A stretch of DNA of 34,949 nt from an uncultured Saprospiraceae bacterium (lineage in GTDB: Bacteria > Bacteroidota > Bacteroidia > Chitinophagales > Saprospiraceae): contig CAKZUK010000135.1 of the NCBI GenBank assembly GCA_937921775.1, positions 1-34,949 on the forward strand. The letters are read 5' to 3'. Position numbers and translations under genes: made by a program. The notes under the pieces were generated by a model that ran no database searches, was not told the origin of the DNA, and saw nothing but the letters and a program-made list of their open reading frames with translations. How positions within the stretch are numbered: position 1 is the stretch's first letter; every line of letters starts with the position of its first letter. Positions 17,413-25,469 of this stretch are shown piece after piece.

Positions 17413-19149
17413 CTAGTTTTTTACAAAACGAAAAACCTCCACTTGATCCTCAAATTGTAAGTGCAAGCAGTAGACACCCGCCATCAATTTGGATACATCA
17501 ATAAAGTCATCAGTGCCGCCACCGCTCATTAGATGTCGTCCACGCATGTCAAGAATATCATAACTTTTAAAATTAAAACGTCGACTCCAGACACCAGTGA
17601 TCTGTATGTTGATTCGATCACTGACCGGGTTGGGGAAAACTTTAATAGGACAGTCTAAGTCAAAAGTAAATGCTGGTTCTGTCCGACAAATGTGTTCTAT
17701 TTCAAAACTGGTGTTACATTCTTCACTGGCATTGCCGCGTAGTTGTAAGATTTGGCAGCTAGCCATATAATCACAAGCGCTTTGAACGACACAGTCAGTG
17801 AGGCTTTCATTGTTTTTAATGGTAACGACAGGTATTCTTCTCAATTCAAAATTTTCAAGTCCCTTCAAATCTTTCAAATTATTATTTTCTGCAATAGTCA
17901 TACTTTCTATACCGAGAATGGGCCTAGTGCCAAATCCTGAAAGATCGTTTAGCTCATTATTGCCAAAAATCAAGAGTTCATCACGGATAAATTCAAGACT
18001 ACTTAAACCATTTAAATTCTGTAGCTTATGGTTTTCTTGGATAACTAAATTTTCACCAATGTTTATTAAATTCTCCAGACCTTCTAGGTTAACCAAACTC
18101 ATGTTTGCTCTTATATTACATCTATTTTTTATTTCTTGGAGTGCAGTAAGACCTTGTAGATTGATTAAAGAATCATTAGAGATAATGCTCATGTAGCCAC
18201 CGATTTCTTTGAGATTAGATACACCTTCAAGGTTTTTTAATGAGCTATTACTGCTGACATGGAAGAAGTCGCCTATTGATGTAAGTCCTTCTAAATGGCT
18301 TAGGTTTTTCAATTTTGACATATAATAAATTCTGAAGAATCCATCAATGCTTTGTAGTGAGTCTAGTCCTGATAAATTTTCAATAGTAGTACTCGAACCA
18401 AGATAGAAATCCCCGCCGATAGTCTTTATGTTTTTTAGACCATGTAAATTTGTCAAAATATTGTTAGCTCCAACAACAAGATCTTTGCCTATATGTTGAA
18501 TTGACAGGAGGCCGTTCATGTTTGTCAAGGCGTCATTATCGGTAATCGTTAAATCCGAAACACTTGTAATAGAGGACAATGCATCAATATTTTTCAAGGC
18601 AAAATTATAATTGATATTAATTTCATCGACAGATATGATCGATTCCAAACCGCTTAAGTCTTCTAAAATTTTATTACCATTTACGCTTAATCTTCCTACA
18701 GAAGTGAGCGAGCCAATTTGTCCAATCGCAGTAAGTTGATCATTGTTGCTAATGGAAAATGAGCTACCAACAGATTGAAGTGCGCCTAAATTATGGAGAC
18801 TAGTTAGTTGGTCAAGATTCTGAATGGAAAAACTACGACCTACACTTTGAAGTGAATCAAGCCCTGCTAAGTCATGCAGCAATTTGCAACCTGAAATAAT
18901 GAGTTGACCACTGATACTTTTTATTTGAGCTAAGCCATTCAGATTGCGAACCGTATCAGTAAGGTCAGAGTTATGGAAGATCACCATGTTCACATCGAAC
19001 TCAGTACAGCCGGGCCAGGTAGTTGCAAAATTATCAATATCTGCTTGCGTAGAAATTGTAATTTCACTATTTGGACAAGTTTGGCCAACTAAATTGCTGA
19101 TGCAAAATAGAAAACCCATAAACAAATAAATACTTCGCACTAAAGCCAT
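17413..19149 (-). CDS. T9SS type A, L-domain-like solenoid protein (16 repeats), array copy 11
   Basis: A 578-residue protein: signal peptide MALVRSIYLFMGFLFCISNL with cleavage near VGQ, TCPNSE, then TQADIDNFATTWPGCTEF. Sixteen repeats follow, several with Ser-rich turns and a DSL/GAL/SSL variation at the start (LAGLDSLQSVGRSFSIQN, LHNLGALQSVGSSFSISNN). The cap reads CVVQSACDYM, and the T9SS type A domain runs from CPIKVFPNPVSDRI to VFRFVKN. The signal peptide is almost the same as that of the deleted copy just downstream (FLFFIGFLFCVGNLVGQTCP), so that remnant probably came from a duplicate of this gene. It is 4 nt downstream of array copy 12. Confidence 0.85.
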   Translation of the reverse strand: MALVRSIYLFMGFLFCISNLVGQTCPNSEITISTQADIDNFATTWPGCTEFDVNMVIFHNSDLTDTVRNLNGLAQIKSISGQLIISGCKLLHDLAGLDSLQSVGRSFSIQNLDQLTSLHNLGALQSVGSSFSISNNDQLTAIGQIGSLTSVGRLSVNGNKILEDLSGLESIISVDEININYNFALKNIDALSSITSVSDLTITDNDALTNMNGLLSIQHIGKDLVVGANNILTNLHGLKNIKTIGGDFYLGSSTTIENLSGLDSLQSIDGFFRIYYMSKLKNLSHLEGLTSIGDFFHVSSNSSLKNLEGVSNLKEIGGYMSIISNDSLINLQGLTALQEIKNRCNIRANMSLVNLEGLENLINIGENLVIQENHKLQNLNGLSSLEFIRDELLIFGNNELNDLSGFGTRPILGIESMTIAENNNLKDLKGLENFELRRIPVVTIKNNESLTDCVVQSACDYMASCQILQLRGNASEECNTSFEIEHICRTEPAFTFDLDCPIKVFPNPVSDRINIQITGVWSRRFNFKSYDILDMRGRHLMSGGGTDDFIDVSKLMAGVYCLHLQFEDQVEVFRFVKN

Positions 19150-19153
19150 AAGT

Positions 19154-20485
19154 TTAATTTTTTACAAAGCGCTGAACTGCCGTTTGCAAGTCCGTTTGAA
19201 TGGTCAAAAAATATGCACCTGCAGCTAAGGCAGACACATCCAATCGTTTATCTGACTGCTGTCCTTCCATGATTAAACGACCTCTCATATCCATTATCTT
19301 ATATTCAATGAAACCAACTTCATGCTGACTATAAACATTTATGTTCAAATAATCATTACTCGGATTGGGCTGTATCTTGATCCGGCAGTTCCATTGAAAA
19401 TCATAGTCAGCGAGATAATTACATTGCCATTCCAATAAGTCAACGTCATCACATTCGCGAGCATTTCCGTAAATTATAATGTTTTTACAAAGCGACAAAT
19501 AATCGCAAATACTATTGACCGCACAAATGTCAAGTTCAGGATTATGCGTAATTCGAACGACTTGAATATTTCCCAAACCCAGATCACTTAAGCCATCCAG
19601 ACTTTCTAAGGAGGGATTGTATGAAATAGAAAGTTCTTCAAGCCCGGTAAAGGATACAGGATTGATTCCATCTAACTTTCTCATATTTCGATTTTCAGTT
19701 ATCGAGAAAATTCCACCAATGAACATTAAAGATTCTAGGCCAATTAGACTTTCCAACCTATTGTTGTCAAGTATTTCGAAATCTGAGATAACATTTTGCA
19801 ATGCATTCAATCCGCTGAGTTTATGCAGTTGAGGGTTCTTTGTTATGCTAAGATCTTTAATTGTGTGTAAACTGTTAAGCCCATTAAAGTCTTTAAGTAG
19901 ATCGTTTTGTGAAACAGTAAATTTGCCTCCAATTTCTTCAAGATTGTTGAGTCCAATGAAACTATTAAGCTGATCGTTTCGATGTATGTTTAAGGTTCCA
20001 GATATTTTTTTTAAACCTTGAAGGCCATCTAAGTTTACAAGATTGTTGTTTTCAGAGATACCGAGGTGGCTTACATTTTTTAATTGTTCTAGATGGGAAA
20101 AGTTAGTGAGCTTATCTATTAATTGTATGTTGAGTGATCCACCAACCGTTTCAAGTTGATCCAATCCACGAAGGCTTGAGAGATTCTGTAAGTAAAATAA
20201 ATGCAAGTCACCTCCGATAGCAGTGATTTGCATTAGACTATCCAAGTTAGTAATGTCTCCACCAAAACCATTATCAATATAGATAGAATTTTCACAAGAG
20301 GTACAATCCGGATAAAGTGAGGGAAACTGATCAATCTGAGATTGAAGATTAAAATAAAGAACATTCTCCGGACAGGATTGTGCCCGCAATAAGGGATTAC
20401 AAACGATTACTAATAGTAGGCTTGATAAAAATGCTAGAATGTTTTTTATTTTCATGTTGATAATTAAACGATTACTTAAACGCAC
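19154..20485 (-). CDS. T9SS type A, L-domain-like solenoid protein (10 repeats), array copy 12
   Basis: The 443-residue frame starts MRLSNRLIINMKIKN; the Met at residue 11 (ATG about 20455), followed by KIKNILAFLSSLLLVIVC, is a better start because array copies 7, 8 and 13 also begin MKIK. Cleavage near LRAQ leaves SCPENV. The N-cap is SQIDQFPSLYPDCTSCEN with an extra Cys pair. Ten repeats follow, ending LDGINPVSFTGLEELSIS and LDGLSDLGLGNIQVVRI. The cap has CAVNSICDYL; the T9SS type A region has QWNCRIKIQPNPSNDYL and ends VQRFVKN. Copies 12, 13 and the broken 21824 copy form a subfamily with QW(N/R/Q)C before the PNP motif. Exported; ligand unknown. Confidence 0.85.
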   Translation of the reverse strand: MRLSNRLIINMKIKNILAFLSSLLLVIVCNPLLRAQSCPENVLYFNLQSQIDQFPSLYPDCTSCENSIYIDNGFGGDITNLDSLMQITAIGGDLHLFYLQNLSSLRGLDQLETVGGSLNIQLIDKLTNFSHLEQLKNVSHLGISENNNLVNLDGLQGLKKISGTLNIHRNDQLNSFIGLNNLEEIGGKFTVSQNDLLKDFNGLNSLHTIKDLSITKNPQLHKLSGLNALQNVISDFEILDNNRLESLIGLESLMFIGGIFSITENRNMRKLDGINPVSFTGLEELSISYNPSLESLDGLSDLGLGNIQVVRITHNPELDICAVNSICDYLSLCKNIIIYGNARECDDVDLLEWQCNYLADYDFQWNCRIKIQPNPSNDYLNINVYSQHEVGFIEYKIMDMRGRLIMEGQQSDKRLDVSALAAGAYFLTIQTDLQTAVQRFVKN

Positions 20486-20490
20486 TTACT

Positions 20491-21798
20491 TTAGTTTTTT
20501 ACAAAACGTCGATCCACCTGTTGTTTATCTGTCCGTATCGAAATATAATAAGTACCCGCCGCTAAGAAAGAAACATCTAAGTGCTCACCTTCATGTCGCC
20601 CACTTCGTACCAACTGACCAAGCATATCTTTTATCTCATAATCAATTGGCCCAATATCAATATCCTGATGGCTGTAAACGAGTATGGTCAAAAATCCACT
20701 AGTAGGGTTTGGGAATAAATCAATTTTGCAACGCCATTGGAAATCGTAACTAACGGAATTTTTACAATCTATTTCTATTAAATCTATCTCATTGCATTCA
20801 GGTGAGTTATCATAAACAATAAGGTTTTTGCAAAGGGATAAATACGTACAAATACTATTCACTGCGCAGAGATTAAGTTTAGGGTTTAGACTAACTTGTA
20901 CGGTTTGAACGTTTCCGAGTTCCAGACCGCTGATTCCTTCAAGACTTTCTAGTAAAGGGTTGTTTGTAATAGCAAATTCTTCCAAACCAGTAAATGAAGT
21001 GGGATGAATACCATCCAAACTTTTAAGCGTTTGATTGTTGTTGATCAATAACCTACCACCAATGAAATCTAAGGAACTAAGCCCAATTAAGTTTGGCAAA
21101 CTGTAGTTGTTTTCTATGCTAAAATCTAAAGTTACATTTTGTAAAGCTTCCAATCCGTTTAGATTATTTAATGCACTGTTATTTCTGATGAAAATATTTT
21201 TAACGGATTTTAATTTATTTAAGCCATTCAAATTTTCAAGGTTATGATTGGAAAGCAAGGTAAATGTACCATTAATGGCTTCAAGATTTTCAAGATGCTT
21301 GATGTTTTTAAGTGTTTCATTGAAATAAAGGTACAGGTCACCATTAATTTTTTTCAATCCCTCAAGGCCCTCTAAATTTTTTAGACCATAATTACCTTCC
21401 AGATATATATTACCTACGTTTTTGAGTTGTTTGAGTGCCTTTAGACTAGTTAAGCTCACCATATGAGTAATGCTCAGTGTACCTTCTATAGTTTCAAGTT
21501 GTTCGAGACCCTGTAAGTCCTGTAAATCATAATTAGAATTAATCAAAAGATTTCCTTTGATGGTAGTAATTTGTTTGAGACTATCCAAATTCGTAAGGCT
21601 ACTTCCAAAATCACTACCTATTTGTAGCGTTCCTTCTATCGTAGTACAGCCCGGATAAAGAGATGGGAATTCATCAACTTGAGATTGAAGAACAATAGTA
21701 TTGTAAGACTCCAGACAAGATTGCGCCAACAATAAAGTATGGCAAGCTAGGACTAGGAGTGAGGCCAATAGAATAGATCCTTTGTTTTTAATTTTCAT
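20491..21798 (-). CDS. T9SS type A, L-domain-like solenoid protein (10 repeats), array copy 13
   Basis: A 435-residue protein starting MKIKNKGSILLASLLVLACH with cleavage near LLAQ before SCLESY. The N-cap is SQVDEFPSLYPGCTTIEG. Ten repeats with the same layout as copy 12 follow, for example LEGLEGLKKINGDLYLYFN and LDGIHPTSFTGLEEF. The cap is CAVNSICTYL; the T9SS type A domain has QWRCKIDLFPNPTSGFL and ends RRFVKN. Its last 260 bases are clearly similar at DNA level to the C-terminal fragment at 21824-22045, so copy 13 and the broken neighbour are a recent duplication. It lies 5 nt upstream of copy 12 and 25 nt downstream of the broken copy. Confidence 0.85.
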   Translation of the reverse strand: MKIKNKGSILLASLLVLACHTLLLAQSCLESYNTIVLQSQVDEFPSLYPGCTTIEGTLQIGSDFGSSLTNLDSLKQITTIKGNLLINSNYDLQDLQGLEQLETIEGTLSITHMVSLTSLKALKQLKNVGNIYLEGNYGLKNLEGLEGLKKINGDLYLYFNETLKNIKHLENLEAINGTFTLLSNHNLENLNGLNKLKSVKNIFIRNNSALNNLNGLEALQNVTLDFSIENNYSLPNLIGLSSLDFIGGRLLINNNQTLKSLDGIHPTSFTGLEEFAITNNPLLESLEGISGLELGNVQTVQVSLNPKLNLCAVNSICTYLSLCKNLIVYDNSPECNEIDLIEIDCKNSVSYDFQWRCKIDLFPNPTSGFLTILVYSHQDIDIGPIDYEIKDMLGQLVRSGRHEGEHLDVSFLAAGTYYISIRTDKQQVDRRFVKN

Positions 21799-21823
21799 AC
21801 TTTAGCTTTATTATTAGGTCATG

Positions 21824-22541
21824 CTAGTTTTTTACAAAGCGCCGATCCACCTGTTGCTTATCCGTCTTTATCGAAATATAATAAGCACCCGCCGCCAAGA
21901 AAGAAACATCCAATTGCTCGCCCTCGTGTCGTCCTGTTCGCACCAACTGACCAAGCATATCTCTAATTTCGTAATCAACCGGACCAGTGTCCTGATGACT
22001 ATACACACGCATGGTCAAAAAACCAGTAGTGGGGTTTGGAAACAAGCCAACTTCACATTGCCATTGGAAGTCATATTTCCAAATCTCCTAAAACATGCTT
22101 TAGACTTTGAAGACCATTTAGATTTTTAAGTGTTTTGTTATAACCAATAATCAAGTTTCCCACAGATTTTAAGCTACTTAGAGTAACTGTTTTTAATGAA
22201 TCGCTTATTCCGATAACTAGTGTGCCCTCCACTGTTTCAAGATTTTCTAAGCCAGCTAATGAGTTCAGTTTTCTATTGTCATTAATGATGAGATCTCCTT
22301 TGATGGTGGTGATCTGATTCAAGCTATCTAGATTTGTAATGTTCCCAAGGTTGGCCTCGCTAATGAGAAGATTACCATTTATTATAGAGCAACCAGGATA
22401 GCTGGAGGGGAAGTTGTTGATATGGTTTTGAGAAAAATAGAATTTATCATCGTCAATACAATCTTGTCCGAAGAGGAAAGAGCTGCCAACAAACAAGAAT
22501 AGAATGCAAAGCAAAAATGTGGCTAATGTTTTGGATTTCAT
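21824..22541 (-). pseudogene. Internally deleted solenoid gene, two frames (N-part 22071-22541, C-part 21824-22045)
   Basis: The N-terminal frame (156 residues) has a signal peptide, QDCIDDD, the N-cap SQNHINNFPSSYPGCSII, three full repeats and part of a fourth, then stops after VLGDLEI. The next bases, in a different frame, read KYDFQWQCEVGLFPNPTTGF and continue to a complete T9SS type A end RRFVKN. The normal protein would have about six more repeats and the Cys cap here. So a deletion from mid repeat 4 to just before the PNP motif, with a frameshift, inactivated the gene. A one-base-class frameshift could in principle rejoin the halves, giving a four-repeat protein lacking the C-cap. Confidence 0.8.
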
Positions 22542-22641
22542 GCTAAGGTGGATCGTTTTGTTAACTAAGACTTGTTTTAGGATGCTTAAGATAATCTTTT
22601 AAATCAAGTCTGAAGAATACCAACAAGCTAAGTACTTGGAC

Positions 22642-23862
22642 TCACTTTTTTAAAAAACGTAGCGTCTCTACCTCATCATCAATCATAATTCTAATATTGT
22701 AAGTGCCTCTTGGTAGTTTGTTGACATTTAAGAAATTTTCATTTCTGTCAGATCTCAAAAGAACCTTTCCAATATTGTCAATAATTTCAATCCGCTTTAT
22801 AATTTGATGAACGCTTTTTTTCTTGATGAGAATGGAATTGTTGACAGGGTTGGGGTAGATGAGTAACTTGCAATCGGTATTGACGGCTTCGTTTCGAAAT
22901 CTCTCACAGGCATTTTCCAATTCAAAAATGTTATCACAACCACATTCATTGTTGTATAAGTTAATCACTGGAGTGGCTTCACCGTTTAAGTAATCACAAA
23001 TACCATTAAAAGCACAGTTCGATAATCGATTACAGTTTGCAATTTGAATGCCTGTGAGTAGTGTAGATTTTAAATTTTCCAATCCCGACAAGCTTTCGAG
23101 ACTGATGTTTAAATCAATAATGAGGTTTCCACCCAAGTTGATTAGATTGGATAAAGCTTTTAAGCTAGTTAGTCTCGGATTGGCTTGAATGGTCAATTCA
23201 TTGCTAATCGTTTGTAATTGATCCAGGCCATTTAAGCTTTCCAAGGCTTTATTATTCCAAATGTTAAATTCATCACCAACCACTTTTAATTGGTTCAAGC
23301 CTTCCATGTTTCTTAGGATTAGATTATCGTTGATCGACAAGTAAAGTTCGATATATCGAAGATTATTTAGGCCTTGCAAACTTTCAAGTTTATCATTGTC
23401 GACAATCGTTACACTGCTTTCGATTATCTGAATCCTTTCTAGTCCCTTAAGGTTTTTTAAGGCTCTGTTTAAATAGATATTTAATCGTTTGACATAATTT
23501 ACTTGAGACAGGGCCTCTATTGAAATTAATTGCTCATTGTCTAAAATGGATAACTCTTCGTCAACTTGACTAAGACTGTCTAAGCCACTTAAATTAAGCA
23601 AGGTTTTGTTCTCAGAAATTCGCAAATAGCCCTTGATGCGTTTGAGTTGGATAAGACCATTGAGATTGGTGATAGTCCCAGGATTCGCTTCCTTGATCCA
23701 AATAGACTCGTTGAGTGTTGTAACATTAGGATGATCAATAGCGAAGTTGTCTATCTGGCTTTGGAGCCAAATGGTGAGAGCCTGCGCATTGCTGCCGTGA
23801 AAAATGCAAATGCAAAGGGCAAATAAGAATCGGAGGTATAGTTTTGAGGTTTTAGTTAACAT
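22642..23862 (-). CDS. T9SS type A, L-domain-like solenoid protein (9 repeats), divergent, array copy 15
   Basis: The first gene of the array in transcription order, 406 residues. Signal peptide about 1-28 ending NAQ. The N-cap is altered: ALTIWLQSQIDNFAIDHPNV has neither the Cys after the cleavage site nor the Cys of YPGC, so both partners of the presumed N-terminal disulfide are gone together. Nine repeats follow, from ITNLNGLIQLKRIKGYLRIS to LSGLENLKSTLLTGIQIANC. The cap (CAFNGICDYL) is shortened and Cys-rich (NNECGCDN). The T9SS type A signal has CKLLIYPNPVNNSI and ends LRFLKK. It is the most divergent intact member. The 126-nt upstream region probably holds the promoter for the first array transcript. 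Confidence 0.85.
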   Translation of the reverse strand: MLTKTSKLYLRFLFALCICIFHGSNAQALTIWLQSQIDNFAIDHPNVTTLNESIWIKEANPGTITNLNGLIQLKRIKGYLRISENKTLLNLSGLDSLSQVDEELSILDNEQLISIEALSQVNYVKRLNIYLNRALKNLKGLERIQIIESSVTIVDNDKLESLQGLNNLRYIELYLSINDNLILRNMEGLNQLKVVGDEFNIWNNKALESLNGLDQLQTISNELTIQANPRLTSLKALSNLINLGGNLIIDLNISLESLSGLENLKSTLLTGIQIANCNRLSNCAFNGICDYLNGEATPVINLYNNECGCDNIFELENACERFRNEAVNTDCKLLIYPNPVNNSILIKKKSVHQIIKRIEIIDNIGKVLLRSDRNENFLNVNKLPRGTYNIRIMIDDEVETLRFLKK

Positions 23863-23880
23863 ATTCCCGCTTTGATCAAT

Positions 23881-23908
23881 TACTTAAGTAAAGAAATTGT
23901 TTAAACAA
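23881..23908. promoter_or_regulatory. Pair of perfect palindromes upstream of the array
   Basis: TACTTAAGTA (23881-23890) and TTGTTTAAACAA (23897-23908) are perfect palindromes six bases apart, 19-46 nt upstream of the first array gene (ATG at 23862). They could be operator half-sites, but AT-rich DNA makes short palindromes common, so the role is a guess. Confidence 0.25.
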
Positions 23909-23988
23909 CTTCAAGCATTCATTTAAAGTTACGTCAAATCTAGTAAGAAGGTTGGTGTGGAGGGGGAACTTTAACTGTCGTTAGTTTA

Positions 23989-24765
23989 TCATTCACCCGA
24001 CACAATGCCTAAAGCCCACGGGTCCTGCTGCTTTCGTAGGTTCCTCAAAGCGTGTTTGATGATCCATTTCCGCTGTGGACTAGCTCGTTTATTCCATTTT
24101 TCGATGAGTTTTTTGACGATTTCGGGATTGTCCTTTAGTATATCGTTGATGCAATTGGCAACAGATTTTTGCACGTATTTGGACTCATCATCTTTCAAAT
24201 TGTTGAGAATAGGAAGAATGAGGCTTGGATTATCAATAAAGCATTGGAGCTTAGTTGCCCAAGGAAGGCGAGGGCGAGGGCCTTCAGATGCCAGGCGTCT
24301 GAGGTGTTTGTTCTTACTTGTTGACCATTCGAGTAGCTGCTCCATTGTCTTTTCCTGATCTTGTTCTATAAAAGGACGGATAGCGTATTCACTGGTATTG
24401 CGTTTGGTGATTTCAGCAATGATGCGCATCGAAGTTTTGAAGTCTCCAAGCCCATATTTTTCCACATATCTTGCAATCGGCATGATCCAATAATAGTTGA
24501 AAAACATACCTGTTTCTTCTTCGTTTTCTGGACCAAGTATTTTGAGGAGGATCGCTACATTTTTTTTATAGGTCAAGCCTAAATACTGGTTTAGCTGATC
24601 TGCAAAAACAGTCACCCGATCTTTTAACTCCAGCGGTTTCAATTGTTTGCTAATGTCATTGATAAAAGCATTAGATGAAAAATCAGGTTTCACAAGGACA
24701 ATCTTGTCTGCTAATTCTTGTGCGAGTTTTTTATCAAACCAGAGTTTTAGTTTCTTGTATGCCAT
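23989..24765 (-). CDS. DNA alkylation repair protein, AlkC/AlkD-type HEAT-repeat family
   Basis: The 258-residue all-helical protein matches the HEAT-repeat DNA glycosylase superfamily (AlkC/AlkD), which removes N3/N7-alkylated purines from DNA without base flipping. The most telling part is the block LASEGPRPRLPWA (about 160-172) followed by DDESKYVQKSVANCINDILK (about 193-212) and PQRKWIIKHALRNLRKQQDP near the end, the pattern seen in COG4335 (AlkC-like) proteins. Length is close to family members. There is no signal peptide, so cytoplasmic. It is on the same strand as the solenoid array but 126 nt upstream of it and functionally unrelated. The exact lesion repaired cannot be decided from sequence. 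Confidence 0.8.
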   Translation of the reverse strand: MAYKKLKLWFDKKLAQELADKIVLVKPDFSSNAFINDISKQLKPLELKDRVTVFADQLNQYLGLTYKKNVAILLKILGPENEEETGMFFNYYWIMPIARYVEKYGLGDFKTSMRIIAEITKRNTSEYAIRPFIEQDQEKTMEQLLEWSTSKNKHLRRLASEGPRPRLPWATKLQCFIDNPSLILPILNNLKDDESKYVQKSVANCINDILKDNPEIVKKLIEKWNKRASPQRKWIIKHALRNLRKQQDPWALGIVSGE

Positions 24766-24892
24766 CGTATCTTATTTTGATCTTTATGGCTGTTAAGATA
24801 ATACGTTTTTTTGTTTGACAATGTTTATTTGTTCCTAATCCCCGATTCATCCTATCTAGCTAAATCGACAAGGGGATAAGCGCATTGTAAAA

Positions 24893-25397
24893 CTAAAAAA
24901 AAGCACCAAGTCCCAGTTTCTTCAAATCCGTCTCCGTCACATCCACCAAGCTCTCCGTAAAGTCATAATAAGTGCTTGGACAAAATTGGGTTAACATTAA
25001 TCAGTGAAAGATTTTAGTTCTAATTGACTAAATTTTGGGCTTCATCCTTTTGGCTGTAGCCTAAAATTTGGGAAAAGTAGGACTAAAAGACTCTGTGATT
25101 AAACTATAACTTAATTTAGTCCAAGCACTTTAGTAGCTGCTTCTTCGCAAAATCGACCCCGCTGCCTGCAAGTCTCTGACAAAGTTTTTGTCAAACCCAA
25201 GTTCGCATATTTGCCATACTGATTCATCTGCACAGCTTTCATGAAATCGGTATGCGCATCATTCAACCGATTTTCCTTCAAGGCAAGATATCCAGCTTCT
25301 ATGAAAATAGCATAATTATTTTGATCTGCTGCTAGGCTAGGGGACTGGATAGGAACAGGGCTCGCTAACTTTTGAGGAAGGTAAGTGACGGGACATA
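24893..25397 (-). pseudogene. TPR-like gene remnant split by a palindromic insertion
   Basis: The minus strand reads from about 25397 NNYAIFIEAGYLALKENRLN, then DAHTDFMKAVQMNQYGKY and ETCRQRGRFCEEAAT, a TPR-like helical pair, and runs into the element at 24970-25130, which adds KVLGLN and a stop (25111-25113). On the other side the frame resumes as YYDFTESLVDVTETDLKKLG and ends at 24893. Removing the element plus one ACT copy joins the two parts in frame (..CEEAATYYDFTESL..). No start codon is visible: a TAA lies just upstream and the 5' side abuts the palindromic repeat at 25386-25469. So this is a truncated and interrupted gene; full-length function unknown. Confidence 0.65.
24970..25130. 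mobile_element. 161-bp long imperfect palindrome (MITE-like)
   Basis: The ends AAGTGCTTGGAC (24970-24981) and GTCCAAGCACTT (25119-25130) are exact inverted repeats. The similarity continues inward along nearly the whole element: AAATTNNGTTA, TTAATCA, TTTTAGT and AAATTTTRGGCT occur on both arms in the same order, leaving only a few bases at the centre (about 25050). It is flanked by ACT on both sides, a possible 3-bp target duplication, and interrupts a coding frame. It encodes no protein. A non-autonomous transposable palindrome is the most likely identity. Confidence 0.7.
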
Positions 25398-25469
25398 ATT
25401 AATTGGTATTTTCTTATTTTTTAGAAAATACAAAAAATAAAATGCTAATTAATTCCGTCAAACAACTTA
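25386..25469. repeat. Short palindromic element, copy 2 (TRACGGGAC...CCGTYA)
   Basis: The left arm TGACGGGACATAATTAATT (25386-25404) pairs with AATTAATTCCGTCA (right end about 25461). Further inside, GGTATTTTC/GCATTTTATTTTT stretches extend the imperfect hairpin. The right edge TAATTCCGTCAAACAACTTA (25450-25469) matches copy 1 (1451-1470) at 18 of 20 positions. The last bases overlap the stop of the 25467 gene. Longer in the middle than copy 1. Confidence 0.5.

Larger units (their letters stand above)
3319..23862 (-). repeat. Tandem array of T9SS-secreted L-domain-like solenoid protein genes
   Basis: Over about 20.5 kb, twelve intact ORFs and four broken or relic copies lie head to tail on one strand. 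Every intact member has a signal peptide usually ending in GQ or AQ, a SQ..ID.F...YPGCTE N-cap, repeats of the form L.GL..L..I.G.L.I..N..L.N (23-24 residues), a Cys-rich cap (CAVQS.CNYL), and a T9SS type A C-terminus. Repeat counts, read in transcription order from 23862 downward, are 9, broken, 10, 10, 16, broken, 18, 14, 14, 17, 6, 15, relics, 12, 12. Gaps are often 1-25 nt (operon-like) but reach 100-325 nt at several points, so several transcription units are likely. Four subfamilies can be told apart by their C-terminal tails. Confidence 0.9.

Noticed and set aside
3319-23862. CRISPR array or satellite DNA
   Set aside because: The 69-72 bp periodicity is coding solenoid repeats with varied sequence; there are no conserved direct repeats with unique spacers and no cas genes.
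3319-23862. Diversity-generating retroelement acting on the array
   Set aside because: No reverse transcriptase, template repeat or accessory gene is seen, and variation is in whole repeats instead of adenine-specific positions.
24005-24358. Plus-strand 117-residue frame
   Set aside because: Fully antisense to the AlkC/AlkD-like gene, which has clear family motifs.
24766-24892. Possible additional small gene between the DNA repair gene and the TPR remnant
   Set aside because: No open frame of meaningful length on either strand; probably only the upstream region of the repair gene.
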